From contig NC_085131.1 of assembly GCF_030269925.1 (NCBI RefSeq), positions 5,751,501-5,815,500 of the forward strand: a DNA stretch of 64,000 bases. Direction: 5' to 3'. The notes under the pieces were generated by a model, which worked only from the letters and a program-made list of their open reading frames with translations, did no database searches and was not told the origin of the DNA. The stretch is from Bombyx mori (taxonomy: Eukaryota; Arthropoda; Insecta; Lepidoptera; Bombycidae). Made by a program: the position numbers and the translations under genes. Positions 1 to 10,916 of the stretch are shown piece after piece (position 1 is the stretch's first letter; every line of letters starts with the position of its first letter).

Positions 1-135
1 TGGCTTGCGTGAAATACGATATGTGTAAGAAGGGATTGAGCGAAGAAATGGTATATGATAGAGGAGTATAAAAAAAAAAAAAATGTTGCGCCGACCACAG
101 GTGACTGGGAGAAGGGCAAAAGAATGATGATGTGT
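1..135 (+). repeat. Non-LTR retrotransposon tail remnant
   Basis: A conceptual + strand reading gives GLSEEMVYDRGV and then a Cys-Ala-Asp stretch followed by a Gly/Lys-rich end. This resembles the extreme C-terminus of moth endonuclease-reverse transcriptases, which end in a D-R-x-x-W and C-A-D-P pattern. It is interrupted by stops and an A-run, so it is a fossil. Similar tails occur near 31200 and 34130. The clade is uncertain (RTE or CR1 type). Confidence 0.4.
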
Positions 136-810
136 GAGGATGACAAAAAAGAAAATTATAAAGAAAGTTTAAATATTATTATTTTAATGAACTTTTCTTT
201 TTAGTATAATGATTTTTTTGTTACGGTTTCTTTGTTATTTTTAATATGAATTTAATAAAAAAAAAAATTCCTGATATGGTCTTACGTACAAAATAAAAGC
301 CATTGAATTTATTGAGTCAGAGCTTTCCTGTAAACGATACTTGAAGTTGTTTTATTTTTTAAATTAGTTTAAATATTGGAACACTTATAGTGGCATAACT
401 ATAATAGTAAGATATATGCTGACGGGACTCTTTTGTAAATAATGATATGTTCTGCAAAGTCGTACTGCATTATTTTATTCTAATATCAATCATTTTCGCA
501 GCCCACGCGATCTAAATAATATTTTAGGTATTTTTTACCTTGGTTTACATTGTTGGAGTTTTAGTAAGGTTCCCTAATTTTTTTTAATATACCCGTATAA
601 TATAGCTTATGTCACCCGAGGATAGTGTAGCTTCCCAAGAGTGAATTTTTTTTAAAATCGGTTCAGTAATTTCGGAGCCTATTCAATGCAAACAAACAAA
701 ATCAAATCTTTCCTCTTTATAATATTAGTATAGATAAATGCAAATAAAGTATGTACTGTATTGATACTTACCCGGGAGAATTAAGTAGGCTGGTGGCATA
801 TTGCCTAATT
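136..810. other. AT-rich stretch without recognisable gene
   Basis: I see no coding pattern, RNA gene or clear repeat here. It probably belongs to an intron of the adenylate-forming gene whose last exon lies at 1291-1407. Confidence 0.4.
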
Positions 811-1010
811 CTGCCGCGAGTCAGCCATTCATTTTAGTTTTAAGGATTGAACTGACCTTGTACAGTACAATTGAGACTTTGATCTCACATTTCAAGGTGG
901 TGTGCATTCACGTTTATTTCAGATCTATGGGTCGATGGAGATCTACGGATTTCGGTAACCACTTAACACCAGATGAGCCGTAAACTCATCCACATATCTA
1001 AATGTATAAA
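811..1010 (+). repeat. Diverged SINE copy
   Basis: The segment matches in outline the body of the tRNA-headed SINE seen intact at 51496-51925. The best-preserved part is the 3' portion reading CGGTAACCACTTAACACCAG. It is old and lacks the tRNA-like head. It lies upstream of the exon at 1291, hence probably intronic. Confidence 0.5.
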
Positions 1011-1129
1011 AAGCCAAACTAAGAATTAAGTAATTAAAGTATTGTAATAATAATTAGATGAACGACACCCAAATTATTATAAAGATTACTATCTTATTAA
1101 TAAAGTCAAAATTATTACATAACTTACCA

Positions 1130-1585
1130 AAACCAATTATGCTTAACTTAGTTTCAAAACTATTTCACATTATGTTAATAATATTGCTAGAAGTATAAAT
1201 AGTAGTTTATTACCATATCGACATCATGAACGGTTTTCTTGCACCCTGTACTTATATGTTTGTGTGATCAGACTACTTTTTTTTTTTCAGTTATCTCCGA
1301 TCACACGTATACGAGGAGGTATATACTTCGTGAGTGAAATCCCAAAGAGTGGTACCGGAAAAATACTACGAAAAGTACTTAAAGCTAGTGTAATAGCAAA
1401 AAAATAAAATTTGTAACAAAACTGTAGATCATTCTATATTAAATAATTATTTAATCACTTACAGAAAGAAAAAAAACTTGTTTTCTTAATAAAAATAATG
1501 ATTCGTTACGTTATCTGATCTTCCTTGGGACTTGAAAACAATGTACAACGACATAGTCATTACATAAATTTGATGTAATATTTAC
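1130..1585 (+). repeat. Direct repeat of the 3' end of the acyl-CoA-synthetase-like gene
   Basis: This block, made of intron end, last exon and 3' flank, is similar along its length to about 19925-20378. The shared flank includes GACTTGAAAACAATGTACAA and the intron sequence before the acceptor. Homology extending into non-coding DNA shows a segmental tandem duplication and not just a gene family. The two blocks differ by scattered substitutions and small indels. Confidence 0.75.
1291..1407 (+). CDS. Terminal exon of an adenylate-forming acyl-CoA synthetase (luciferase/4CL-like), copy 1
   Basis: The exon follows a pyrimidine-rich acceptor ending in cag at 1290 and encodes 38 residues plus TAA. 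It begins LSPITRIRGGIYF and contains PKSGTGKILRK, the A10 motif whose lysine orients ATP/acyl-AMP in the ANL superfamily (firefly luciferase, 4-coumarate-CoA ligase). The enzyme would activate a carboxylic acid as acyl-AMP and transfer it to CoA; the substrate cannot be told from this exon. Exon length and phase equal those of the last exon of the complete paralogue at 20077-20193. The protein ends AKK, so the peroxisomal SKL signal usual in insect luciferase relatives is absent. Earlier exons lie left of the window. A possible AATAAA signal is at 1488-1493. Confidence 0.85.
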   Translation, partial: LSPITRIRGGIYFVSEIPKSGTGKILRKVLKASVIAKK

Positions 1586-2030
1586 CCCCGTATCTTTAGT
1601 CGTTCACACGAGTTTAACTCGGCTCGACTCACCCTCCAACGCGCGTTTTGGTATGCTTGATGGTAAAAATAAACTCCACTCAAACGTCCTTCGAAAACTT
1701 TCCTCAGCGGAGTGGGGCAAATGAACTGTCAAGTCAAGGTACGTCGCGACGTGCCTTGAACGCTCCTCAAGGCTGGTTTTCTATCAATGTAGTATGTGGA
1801 CCGCAAATGGAAATCTCAATTTCTGGGTTCAGTTCAGGTTCATTAGTCATTAAACAAATGTGTAGGACAGCACAAGAGACTATAATATTGCTTGTATTTG
1901 ATGAACTGTTTTGTGATCTATCTATACTTAGTCTGGCCATAAATACTGCTACAATTAAAAATAAACAAAATATTACATTTGAATTTGGAATCTGTTATTT
2001 TTATATAATTGCTCATTGAGTTTTTCTCAT
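1408..2030. other. 3' flank of copy 1 and unassigned DNA
   Basis: The first 180 bases are the 3' UTR and flank shared with the paralogue. From about 1600 to 2010 there is an open stretch on the + strand that I do not recognise and do not call a gene. Confidence 0.4.
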
Positions 2031-2070
2031 TTTGGCGCCAATACATTGTACAATATTTTGCGATATTAAA

Positions 2071-2845
2071 ATGGAGTGGGGTGATAAAGAGAACCGAATC
2101 GCTGTAAATGCATTACACAAAGTAGGTATGGAGCCAAATGCAATTTTTAAAATTCTCCATGCGCTTGGTATTAGTAAAATGTTTATGTACCGGGCTATTA
2201 ATAGGTGCAATGAAACCTCCTCTGTTTGTGACAGAAAATGATCTGGCCGTCCACGTAGTGTTCGTACGAAAAAGGTGGTCAAAGCAGTAAGGGAAACAAT
2301 TCGAAGAAATCCTGTCCGAAAGCAAAAAATTTTATATCGGGAGATGAAGATAGCACCTAGAACCATGTCGCGTATTTTAAAAGATGACTTAGGACTTGCA
2401 GCCTATAAGAGACGTACTGGTCATTTCTTAACTGATAATTTAAAAGAGAAAAGGGTGGTAAAATCGAAACAACTACTGAAGCGGTACGCAAAGGGAGGTC
2501 ATAGAAAAATTTTGTTTACGGATGAGAAAAATTTTACAATTGAGCAACATTTAACAAACAAAATGACCGTATCAACTCAAAGCTCTAAGGAAGCTTCCCA
2601 ATTAGTCGACAGAGTGCAACGTGGGCACTATCCGACTTCACTGATGGTTTGGTGGGGTATTAGCTTGAAGGAGTGACTGAACCATACTTTTGTGAAAAAG
2701 GTATCAAAACATCGGCACAAGTGTATCAAGATACCATTCTCGAGAAGGTAGTGAAGCCCCTTAACAACACCATGTTCAATTATCAAGAATGGTCCTTCCA
2801 GCAAGACTCGGCGCCAGGTTATAAAGCTCGGTCTACGCAGTCTTG
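2071..2845 (+). pseudogene. DD37D (mori/maT-type) mariner transposase, broken
   Basis: From a Met at 2071 the reading resembles the transposase at 17273-18313: an N-terminal HTH, then the GRPRSVRT linker, a DEKNFTIE motif (first catalytic Asp), VQRGHYP, and QQDSAP (second Asp). It carries an in-frame TGA near 2239, a frameshift near 2670, and stops matching at about 2845, where an inverted mariner fragment begins. The third Asp and the 3' terminal repeat are missing. It is diverged from the 17135 copy and therefore an older insertion. Confidence 0.85.
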
Positions 2846-3524
2846 GTTGGTGGCCAGTCGTCTATCGCAGCACGAACGAGGTCCATGTCAATATCGGAGG
2901 CTGCCTTAATCAAGGATGTCTTGAGTGACTCCAAATTGGGATGAGGCTTTGAGCACGCCTTTTCCTCCAAGTGTTGCCATATCTTGTAATCTAACGGATT
3001 CAAATCTGGACTGGAGGAGGGCCAGTCTTCGTGCCGGATGAAGTCGATTTCACGCGCCGCCAGCGAGTCTTGTGTGCTCTTCGCTCTATGAGCTGGCGCC
3101 GAATCTTGTTGGAATACCCAGTGCCTGTTATTGAACATGGTATGAGAAACAGGTTCACAAGGGTCGTCAGGACTGTATTTTGATACACAACTGCATTCGT
3201 TTTTACACCTTTCTCACAAAAATGTACCTCTGTTAAGCCCCAATAAGAAACTCCCAACCATACCATGAGCGAGGATGGAAAATGACCTCGTTGGACACGC
3301 GGAATACGGTTGCTCGCTTCTTCACTACTGTGTGCGTACACCTTATCATTTTGTTTGTTGTAGCTCTCTTCTACGGTAAAAATTTTTTCATCCGAAAAAA
3401 GAATTTCGCGATATTTTTTACCCGCGTACCATGAACAATTCGAAATTCGAATTCAATAAACTTTTTTGTGGCCAGCATTCTAAAAGAAAAGTTTTTACTG
3501 TGTGACAATACTTATGACCTGACT
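2846..3524 (-). pseudogene. Internally deleted DD37D mariner, inverted against the preceding copy
   Basis: Read on the - strand, this begins with a terminal inverted repeat (TAGTCAGGTCATAAGTATTG) near 3524 and the same leader as the 17135 element. It then jumps from the leader straight to the KKYREILFSDEK region, a deletion of about 460 bases near 3430. It continues through QQDSAPAHRAKST and SSSPDLNPLDYKIW and ends around 2846. A small indel near 3150 splits the reading frame. It is much closer in sequence to the 17135 copy than the + strand fragment it abuts. Confidence 0.85.
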
Positions 3525-3526
3525 AG

Positions 3527-3990
3527 TTATATTCCGCAGAATCTAAAGACGAAAGTCTTCAATCAGTGCGTCCTACCTGTCATGACATACGGAGCCTAAA
3601 CGTGGACACTCACGATTGGGCTGGTCCACCAGTTTAAAGTCGCTTGACGAGCTAAGGAAAGGGCTATGCTAGGGATTTCTCTGAAGTATCGAATCCGGAA
3701 CGAGATGATCCGGCAGAGAACCATAGTTATCGATATAGCACAGCGGATTAGTAAGCTGAAGCGGCAATGGGCTGGCCATATTAGCCGGACAACCGATAAC
3801 CGTTGGAGTAAACGTGTTCTTGAGTGGAGACTGCGAATTGGCAAACGTAGAACAGGATGCCCTCAGGCTCGGTGAAGTGACGATCTGTGCTGGGTGGCTG
3901 GCAAAAGCTGGATGAGAGAAGCCGAGGATTGTGCTCAGTGGCGTGCAATTGGAGAAGTCTGTGTCCAATACACACACCTGTGTGTACTGT
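3527..3990 (+). pseudogene. RTE-type endonuclease-reverse transcriptase C-terminal remnant
   Basis: In-frame blocks read FNQCVLPVMTYGA, then RISKLKRQWAGHISR and RVLEWRLRIGKRR, then a Trp-rich end with WRAIGE. This is the characteristic end of RTE/BovB-like insect reverse transcriptases. Stops occur after VMTYGA and before the Trp-rich end. It directly abuts the TA at the end of the preceding mariner fragment, so the mariner appears to have inserted into this older LINE. Confidence 0.75.
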
Positions 3991-4465
3991 ATGTATTTTA
4001 CAGTAATTATCGGATACCTATTAGATTCATGCAATGACTCTCAGTGACCAAAGTGAAAAGCACCACGTACGTATCCTGTATTAATTTTTTATGCTCCTGT
4101 TAGTTGGTTCTTTAATATAAATAATACTTTTTTAATATTTCTTTTGTATTACTTTTTTTTGTTATCATCTATTGACCTTCAAAAAAAGAAAAATGTTATT
4201 TTTATTATTGCATATATATTAGAATATATTTTAGAATAAATATTATAAAAATGTTAGGAAAAACAAATAGCTCGTTGGCCTTGTTTTTTATAAATCTTGG
4301 TTAAAGTTAGCATTTTGTATTTCACAATTGAATTATGATGATTTAATGGTGAATTAATAAAGTGACGAGACGGATCGCATAATATTTTGAACTCTGTTAT
4401 CCGCTTTCTTAACTTAGCGAATCTTATGTATTCTAATCAGAATGTTCACAATGATTTTTATTTTT
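3991..4465. other. AT-rich, no gene seen
   Basis: No coding pattern or recognised repeat. Several homopolymer A/T runs. Confidence 0.4.
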
Positions 4466-4716
4466 TTTATTTTTTATTACTTAGTATAGTGGACGAACTT
4501 ACAGCCCACCTGGTGTTAAGTGGTTACTGGAGCCCATAGACATATCTACGACATAAATACGCCACCCACATTGAGATATAAGTTCTAAGGTCTCAGTATA
4601 GTTACAACGGCTGCCCCACCCTTCAAACCGAAACGCATTACTGCTTCATGGCAGAAACAGGCAGAGTGGTGGTACCTACCCGCGCGGACTCACAAGAGGC
4701 CCTACCACCAGTATAA
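4466..4716 (-). repeat. SINE body (Bm1-like), antisense copy
   Basis: A T-run is followed by a tract containing CAGCCCACCTGGTGTTAAGT and CCGAAACGCATTACTGCTTC and ending CTACCACCAGT. This is the non-tRNA body of the SINE found complete at 49873-50316, here without its tRNA-like head, so it is 5'-truncated. A further short fragment of a related unit (CACGGTCCACCTGAT) is visible near 4785-4850. Confidence 0.75.
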
Positions 4717-4984
4717 AATTATTAGAATTAAGTAGGCTTTAAATTCTACGACTCAAATACAATAAAATATAGAAAGTATTTTATTATTTTGACTAGACGG
4801 GTAAATGAATTCACGGTCCACCTGATATATGTAGTGGTAATTTTTTTAAATGGGCTCTACATACATAGTTCAGCTCTTGTTATAATTTAATCTAAGTATT
4901 AAGACAATTCACCTAGAAATGATTATGGGCCGAAATCCAAATCCGTGACGGGAACCACGTTTATATGGGTAGCGGATTGGAAGC

Positions 4985-5585
4985 CACGGCCTTGTTTTTT
5001 CGGGCCAGGAGCCGAAACTCCTACGAGATCCCCGCGCCTAGGAGTCGCGCGGGGTATATGGAACTGGTCCTCGACTGCGAACCGCGAGCTCAAGGAAATT
5101 TTTAGGGCCCTACCGCACTAAGCGACTCCCCTCTTACTTCCAACATCCGATCTCCGCTCAGGGTCACAACACGGACAGAGTTAAGGGGTTCCTGCGGTCA
5201 ACACTACAATCAGCCACCCCTAGGACGCCCAACCAACAGGTCGTCAAGGCGATAGTCGACGACCAACGATGCTGGTATCTACGGTACAGTGGCCCTACCA
5301 AGCCGCCCGGGCGATGCCGCGTGGTGTTCTGTGATAGATCTGCCTGCCGGGTCGGAACGCGATACACCGCCGACCGGCCCCCTTAGGTCGCCCTGTGATC
5401 AACGGGAGGAGACTGCATCCTCACAGGAGTCGGAGCAGGACGAACGCCCTCCCTCGCCGACCCCCGGTGCGGCTGCGGCGGCACGGCTCTCTCTCTTCCG
5501 TTCCGCCGCCTCCTTCTGTGAGATGTTGGACTCGCTGAAGTCGAGCATCGCCTGCCAGGACTCGTCACTGTCGAACATCGTGATT
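4985..5585 (-). mobile_element. 5'-truncated R1-clade LINE, 3' end
   Basis: On the - strand an open frame reads DESWQAMLDFSESNISQKEA and continues into an Ala/Glu/Arg-rich end, stopping at 5399-5401. This is homologous to the C-terminus at 46716-47185. It is followed by a GC-rich 3' UTR ending in a short A-run (T-run at about 4993-4998). The same 3' UTR recurs at 50977-51425 and 60868-61279. GC content and codon use contrast sharply with the AT-rich flanks. Confidence 0.7.
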
Positions 5586-5599
5586 CACAGACAGTAAAT

Positions 5600-6810
5600 G
5601 TAAAGTACACACTCTGCAAGATACTTATGTACGTCTACGCAAGTAATTAAAAATCGAACATGAGGCATGCTGTCAAACAATAAAAAGAAAATTAACCTCT
5701 CATGATGCCAACAAGTATTCAATGTACTAATATTACGCGACCTACATGTAACCTCTCGATTACCCTCATATTATCTAGTATATATTATGTAGCGATAATG
5801 ATTCAGGAGGTGCTCCATTGTAGTCGTTAAAATTGTTTAAAAAGATTCTGCTGTAACCAAGTCTGTATTTTCGTCTGTGTCCAACTGGTTTCTGTTTCTA
5901 CTTATAGTGTGTTTCTGTACAACACACAATACGCGAGATATAAGTACGTAATCTTAATATATTTATATAATATACTTTATAATAAAATATATAAAAAGTA
6001 TAATATACTTTAATATATTTAAGTAACTTTAATATATTAAAATTTATTATTATAGCATTATATTTGTTTAGATTACTGTGACTCTGCTAAGTTTTCACGT
6101 CCACACCATCGATCTGATCTTGACGAAATTCTGTATGAAAATTCTTAAAAATGTTAAAATCCAAACAAACTAGTTTCCCTTAGCTACCTAAGATGTAAAT
6201 TGTTTTTAGTATCCGCATCTATTGAATGTTCGATTTTCTCTTTTTCTATGTACTTGCATGTTTTTTGGACCCACCACCCATTAAGGAAAACTTCATTAAA
6301 GTTATTTGAAATCATCAAGTCACCACCTAGAATTAAATACACTTGACAAATTTCAAGTATTCTATTTAGAATTATGACGAAATGACAATTAAACTTTTCA
6401 ACTTTTGATCTCACCAGATTTTTTGCAATTTTTTATGATATAAAATATTTATAGTTTTTACTATTAATTCTTATTATTAAATTAAGTATAATTCCCACCG
6501 GATGTGGAACTTATAATAGGACAAACAAGCAACAGCAACGTGTGTACATACGTATATATATTTTCACTCTGACAATGCTTAGTCACTTCACTTGAAACAT
6601 TTTCGTTCTTCATTACTATCAGTAAAGATATATTTGTTAATTTTTTCAACACGATAAAACGCAAAAAGGATACTTTAATACGTATTTTGAAATAATTTCC
6701 ACGATATTTATAAATTAATTATTTAATGAAAGACCTTTAATTGAGACCGATTTAATTGATCAACTGTATTTTATTTTCTTGAAAATTTTAACACTTTTTA
6801 TTGATAAAAA
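5600..6810. other. AT-rich upstream region of the acyl-CoA-synthetase-like gene
   Basis: I see no gene. The segment 5930-6060 is almost pure A/T with repeated TATAATATACTTTAAT-type units. The last few hundred bases should contain the promoter and 5' UTR of the gene starting at 6811, but no element is clear enough to call. Confidence 0.4.
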
Positions 6811-9800
6811 ATGAAAAACGATGAGAAAGTAGTGTGCGGAGGGCCAGCACTTCTTGTGCCAGCCCATTTGTCATTTGGGCAGCACTTTCTGGATAGAATC
6901 AGAGAAATCTGTTTAAGACAAGACGGCGTGGCACTGGTAAGTGTTATTTTTTATTTGATCCCAACAGACATACATATTAATGATTCATTAGCGGGATAAC
7001 TTTAAAGAAAAATATTATTTTGTTTTGTTAAATTTCCTTTATTATCGCGAAGACCGACAACTCAACTGCTACTGCCGAAATTGGCTATCGTCGTTCAACG
7101 TTATAGTGCCTGTCACAAGATGTGAGCCCCGGTATAGTCGCATCAATCGATATGGGAACAGCGCTCGCTTTAGCTCTTTCTATTTTATATACATTACAGA
7201 TTGACTATCACACTGGACATAAAGTAAGTTATAAGCAATTACTAGAAGAAACCGTCAGTGCCGCCGTCGAATTACAAAGTATGGGCCTAAATCGAGGAGA
7301 TGTCGTAGGTATATGTAGTGAAAACCGACCTGAATTTGTTACCGCTGTGATGGGCGCTATATGTTGTGGCGCGGTTGTGACCGTCCTCAACCCGCAATAC
7401 AACGCAGGTTATAACAAAGTTAATTTAAAAAATTCTATCTTTTCATTAAGGCTCGAAACTAATTTCTGAAAATCTATATTGTTTCTTTTGTAGATGAGAT
7501 ACAGCACGCGTTGAATATTTCATTGCCAAAACTTATTGTAGCTTCAGAGAATAGCTTAAAAAAACATATAGATGTTTTTAAATCTATGTCATTTATACAT
7601 AAGTTGATTCAACTTAATGGCGAACCAGTAGAGCGTGATGTCAATTCGTATAGATCATTGCTGGTGCCGACTAATCCCAACACGTATGTTCCGGTGGAGG
7701 TGAACGGCACTGATACCGTGTTTATTTTCTACTCTTCTGGTACTACCGGTCTGCCCAAGGGAGTCATGCTCAGTCATCTTAACGCTTTGTATGTCTCCTC
7801 TTCTCTTGAGTAAGTATCTATGAACCCAATCTTTTTTCTATCGTGAATGGGCTATTTACAGACGAGACTTTCTCGCTTCGCAGCGCTTAATAAATTGCAA
7901 CTTGTATTCATATAACTATATTTGTCATCGAAGCGACAATATCAGTAACTTTTCTTTCACAATAAAATCTGAAAACTATCGAGTTGGTTTTAGTGTTTAA
8001 AATATGCGATTTTTTATTACAATTACTACATTAGAAGCTCATAAAATATTAATTGAATAATCGATTAGTTAATATCATTCAAATCACAACCATTGCTTTT
8101 TAGCTTATTTACCGTTGTACGTTTGTTTTTTCATTGTGCTGATTCATTTGATTTATGTTGTTTTAGTTTTGGATATACTCGGGAATCATGTACAAGGTTC
8201 TTATCAATTTTACCTATGTGCCACATTTTTGGATTATTTAGTGCGATACACTATTTAGCATGTAATAAATTATTGATTTCGATGGTGTATTCACCTGTAG
8301 ATTATTTAAAAGCCATTGAGGAATATAAGGTAACTTTACAGTTTCTTGTTTCAAATTACAAAAACTTTAGTATAAACCAGTTTTCAACATTCAATTTATT
8401 TCACAACAGGTAAACGTTTTGATAATAGTGCCTCCAATCGCGGTTTTTCTATCAAAGTCTGATCTCGTCCAAAAGTATGACTTTTCTTCAGTGACTAGAA
8501 TTTGGTGTGGTGCAGCCCCACTCAGTGAAGAGACGGCTGTGGGAGTTTTAAGGAAGTAAGTTTTGGTGATATTTACTTACTCCTACATTAATGAGTTTAA
8601 AGAAACCTCAGGTTATCCGATTACTGAGTGTGCCTAGTACATTTAACTTATGTTGCAATTTATTCTGAAAAAATCAAACAACAAATTTTTCGGGTTAAAA
8701 AGAAGCTCATGTCTCTTTTTCCGGCTATTTTTCCACTCCTCATTTATTTGAGACTGAACTTCTAAATGGAAATTTATCGTAATATTTTCAAGTGCTTTAT
8801 ATCCAAAATTTTTGTAATAGTTAGAATAATAGCTACTTAGTATAACAGGTTAGGGTAAACAATCAATAAATAGATTAAAGAAGATAGCAATCCTTCATCG
8901 TTTTCAATTTTTTATAAAAAAAAAAAAAATATGAAAAAAAATCCTATCACAAAATATTTTTCACAAAAAAATTAAGCAAACTTAATGAAACTTTGGATTA
9001 GTACCTATTCATTTCACTGAATTCACTGCTTACGATTCGATTTTATGGAGATACACATTTTCTGTTCCCCGTCTACTAAAATTGACATTTTGTTCTTTAA
9101 CAGTTTCTCTAACTGTCAGAAGATAATCCAAGGCTACGGAATGACAGAAACATCTTTTGCAATAATGAAAATCTATGATACTTTGGACAGCGAACAAAAG
9201 CATGGAAGTTGCGGACACGTCATACCTGGCATGAAAGTTAAGGTTAGCTTAAGTCCTCATAAAATCTTTTCATTTCCCCATACGAGTGTCATTTCAACAT
9301 CATTTGAAGTTTAATAATGTCGAGTAAACTTAGTATGCTGATGCCTTTTTCGCCTAAAATAAACCAACAACCACCGACTAAGTTTCTCGACGGGTGTCCT
9401 CAGTGGTTTTTTTTATTTTTTATGATTGAAGGATTACTGGTGGCCCGGAGGCCTTTCCAGTTTCACCAGGGCGAGCAAAGGCTCAACCAGGAGGGGTGGG
9501 ATTTGCTAACAGCTGCCCGAGCGCCTCATAAGGAGGCCTAACAACTCAAGAGCAGCTGCTTCACGAATCAATCTACTACCGGATCGGAATCGCGGGCCGC
9601 TGAGAAGATCCGGCGAGAAACTCATAGGGAGAGATAGTGAGACAGAGAGACAGAGAAGTCAATATATCCTAATACATGTCTCACTCAGTCTCATGCGCGT
9701 GGATAATGCCCTCGCGCTCTTACCCACAGATTCTAATAAAATTTAATTTACGGTGGTAGATTCAGTGCAGCTGCTAGAAACGTCTACCAGGCCGAACCCT

Positions 9801-10859
9801 GTTAGTGCACCACCCAGTACGAAGACAGAATAGCCCCTTGAGACTACTGGCAATTAGGTAGACAAAATTACCTTAAGCCAAGCGCCTTATTCGAGACCTT
9901 TAGCAAATTGTAATTTTGCAGGTTTGATTTTTATTACACGATGTTATTCCTTCAGCGTGGAAGACAATCGTGAACATTTGTTGACTACGTATTTCATTAG
10001 AAAAATTGATACCCGCCTGAGATTCGAACACCGGTGCATCGCTCAACACTAATGCACCGGACGTCTCTTATCCTTTAGGCCACAACGACTTCAATTAATA
10101 AAACTAACAGACTATGCACGTATGAACGAGTGTATTTATCACAAACATTCTACTTGCTGTACTAGAGACTGACTGTGGAAGTATTTTTGTTCATACAATG
10201 ATACGACATTACTTTACATACTGTACAATACAAACAGACTACCATATCATATTTAATACATTTGTCATTTGAGAGACAGGTAGCGGAATTGACGTTGTGA
10301 TATCTACAGGCACCGGAAACCACTAGAACCTGGTAGGTCGTTAGCTCGTCTGTCATCTGCGATTTTTAAAAAAGTGTCACTATCTCCACATTTTGCCCAC
10401 TGATTTTTTTTTTTTTTTTGTTTCGGAACTATACAAGGGATTTAGTATTTTTTTTAATAAAAGTAGGAATCTAAATCTCGAGGCGATTTGATCGAAATTC
10501 GGTTATTAGATGAACACTTATAATTATTATAAATTGCATATTATTAATTATACCCAAACACATGTTGGAAATTTTGGTATTATTTTAACATTTTTAATGA
10601 TAAAACAACCTATCAGACTTATTGTATTCTAAAACATTTTGTTGATTTTAATATTAGCTTTGTTTCAAATACGTTTGTAATTTAATATAATTGTAACTTG
10701 CGTTTTAAATTTATAATGAGCAGAAGATAAAACTTCTTATTTGAATCTAGATACATTAAATAGACAACGGCAGGTACATTGGTAAAGTAAACATTCAATA
10801 AAAATTAAAATTAATATTTATGAACCTATTTTGATACAGAATGATTAATTTGAATTAAT

Positions 10860-10916
<57 letters not shown>

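Noticed and set aside
1648..2019. 123-codon + strand ORF
   Set aside because: No recognisable domain, low-complexity end, no splice or homology support visible. It may be chance or an unrecognised repeat.
7122..7199. Alternative start codon at 7122 for the acyl-CoA-synthetase-like gene
   Set aside because: An acceptor at 7198-7199 joins in phase with exon 1 (6811-6936), giving a normal-length enzyme; the bases 7122-7199 read as the end of intron 1.
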